A stretch of DNA of 33,389 bases, taken from Deltaproteobacteria bacterium (GTDB taxonomy: Bacteria; JAMCPX01). How positions within the stretch are numbered: position 1 is the first letter of the stretch; every line of letters starts with the position of its first letter. The stretch is from NCBI GenBank assembly GCA_023381995.1, contig JAMCVD010000070.1:1-33389 (forward strand), given 5' to 3'. The translations under genes and the position numbers were made by a program. This document shows, in pieces, positions 32,754 to 33,389 of this stretch. The notes under the pieces were generated by a model that was given only the letters and a program-made list of their open reading frames with translations, was not told where the DNA came from and did not search any database.

Positions 32754-33389
32754 CGCAGGGGCTTCCTGTAGACCAGATCGTTTTTGAGCTGCACGAGCTT
32801 GAACATGCCCGTGATGTTTATAAGGGACTCCGCGTGCCCGAGCAACAGCCAGCCGCCGCTGTTGAGCTTCTCGTAGAATTTCTCTATGAGCTTCTTCTTG
32901 GACTCGAGGTCGAAGTATATCATGACGTTGCGGCATATTATGACGTCCATCTGCGAGAGGAGGTGCATTATGGTGCTGTCCATCAGGTTCATGTGCGTTA
33001 TCTTTACCATATTTTTGATCTCGTCCTTGAGCTTGAACTTGTCCCCGGCGGGCTCGAAGAACTTCTTTTTATGATAGTCGTCCGTCACCCTGAAGGAAGC
33101 GGTGCTGTAGATGCCCTTCCTGGATATGGTCAGCGCCCTCTGGCTTATGTCCGTCGCATAGATCTCAAGGTTGAAGTCCTCGGGCACCCCGTGCTCCTGT
33201 GCCATGATGGCCACGGTGTACGGCTCCTCCCCGGTGGATGAGCCGGCGCTCCATATGCGCAGGGACGGCTTCTGGATGTATGTCTTCTCGGCCTTGATGG
33301 AAGGCACGATCTCTTCGAACAGGGCCTTGAGCTGAAGTATCTCCCTGAAAAAGTATGTCTCGTTGGTCGTGAGCAGGTCCACGACCGCA
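32750..33389 (-). CDS. cheR: Chemotaxis protein methyltransferase CheR (5' end beyond the window)
   Basis: The visible 210-plus residues cover the SAM-dependent methyltransferase domain: TTNETYFFRE, IWSAGSSTGEEPYTVAI (SAM-binding), EIYATDISQRAL, DVIICRNVMIYFD and GGWLLLGHAESL. These match CheR, which methylates chemoreceptor glutamates. The N-terminal helical domain is outside the window: the frame is open to 33389, and the apparent start at 33382 is an internal GTG. Its stop overlaps the cheB start by 4 nt, the usual cheRB order. Confidence 0.93.
   Translation of the reverse strand, partial: AVVDLLTTNETYFFREILQLKALFEEIVPSIKAEKTYIQKPSLRIWSAGSSTGEEPYTVAIMAQEHGVPEDFNLEIYATDISQRALTISRKGIYSTASFRVTDDYHKKKFFEPAGDKFKLKDEIKNMVKITHMNLMDSTIMHLLSQMDVIICRNVMIYFDLESKKKLIEKFYEKLNSGGWLLLGHAESLINITGMFKLVQLKNDLVYRKPLR

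Overview
The window looks like chromosomal DNA of an anaerobic, sulfur- or energy-metabolising bacterium. The best guesses are Nitrospirota (Thermodesulfovibrio-like) or Desulfobacterota. The reasons are DsrK/HmcF-like proteins with a CCG cluster motif, DsrM/NarI-like cytochrome b subunits, a DsrO/HybA-like ferredoxin, an NrfD-type quinone module fused to a multihaem cytochrome c, sigma-54 control and PAS domains with conserved cysteines. The flanking genes are visibly GC-rich. A block of about 15 kb in the middle is visibly AT-rich and reads as an acquired defence island. The taxonomic call is inference.

Region 1 (1-13.6 kb) is redox metabolism and its control. On the minus strand a DsrM-like/DsrK-like pair (4102 to 2010) is followed by a PEP-synthase-like protein without the TIM barrel (1846 to 8). 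A PAS/sigma-54 activator (5628 to 4213, minus) is divergent from a plus-strand operon at 5711-13601. That operon has a near-consensus -24/-12 promoter (5649-5665) and two repeated dyad sites 75-105 bp upstream of its likely start. It encodes a second DsrK-like protein, a second NarI/DsrM-like subunit, a four-cluster ferredoxin with a membrane anchor, an NrfD-cytochrome c fusion with six CxxCH motifs, a double-PAS histidine kinase and two CheY-like receivers. Most junctions are 1-4 nt overlaps. Electrons probably pass between periplasmic haems, the quinone pool and a cytoplasmic thiol/disulfide-type site, with the Cys-PAS proteins sensing redox state. A 235-bp element with terminal inverted repeats separates the two receiver genes.

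Region 2 (13.67-28.57 kb) is the AT-rich defence island. Its two largest genes lie at the ends: a PLD-SNF2 helicase (1118 aa) and an Eco57I-type adenine methylase (1125 aa), both on the minus strand. Between them are small cassettes: an OLD-like ATPase-TOPRIM protein; an ATPase plus PIN-like nuclease pair; a 68-aa protein plus an SDH/ClpP-type serine protease; a HicB-like protein plus a 30-aa ORF; two small unknown proteins; and a plus-strand HEPN/unknown/SecB-like trio. The most striking feature is that three separate minus-strand cassettes are each followed by the 5' end of the helicase gene. One copy is the intact gene (17022). The others are a 49-codon fragment (20795) and a fragment of about 11 codons (22945). 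This looks like a locus in which defence cargo is stacked upstream of a conserved helicase 5' end.

Region 3 (28.6-33.4 kb) returns to GC-rich DNA. It has a strong sigma-70 promoter, a leader RNA able to form two competing folds, a lipoprotein with six PKD-like domains and an eight-bladed PQQ-type propeller, and a convergent cheR (cut by the window edge)-cheB pair.
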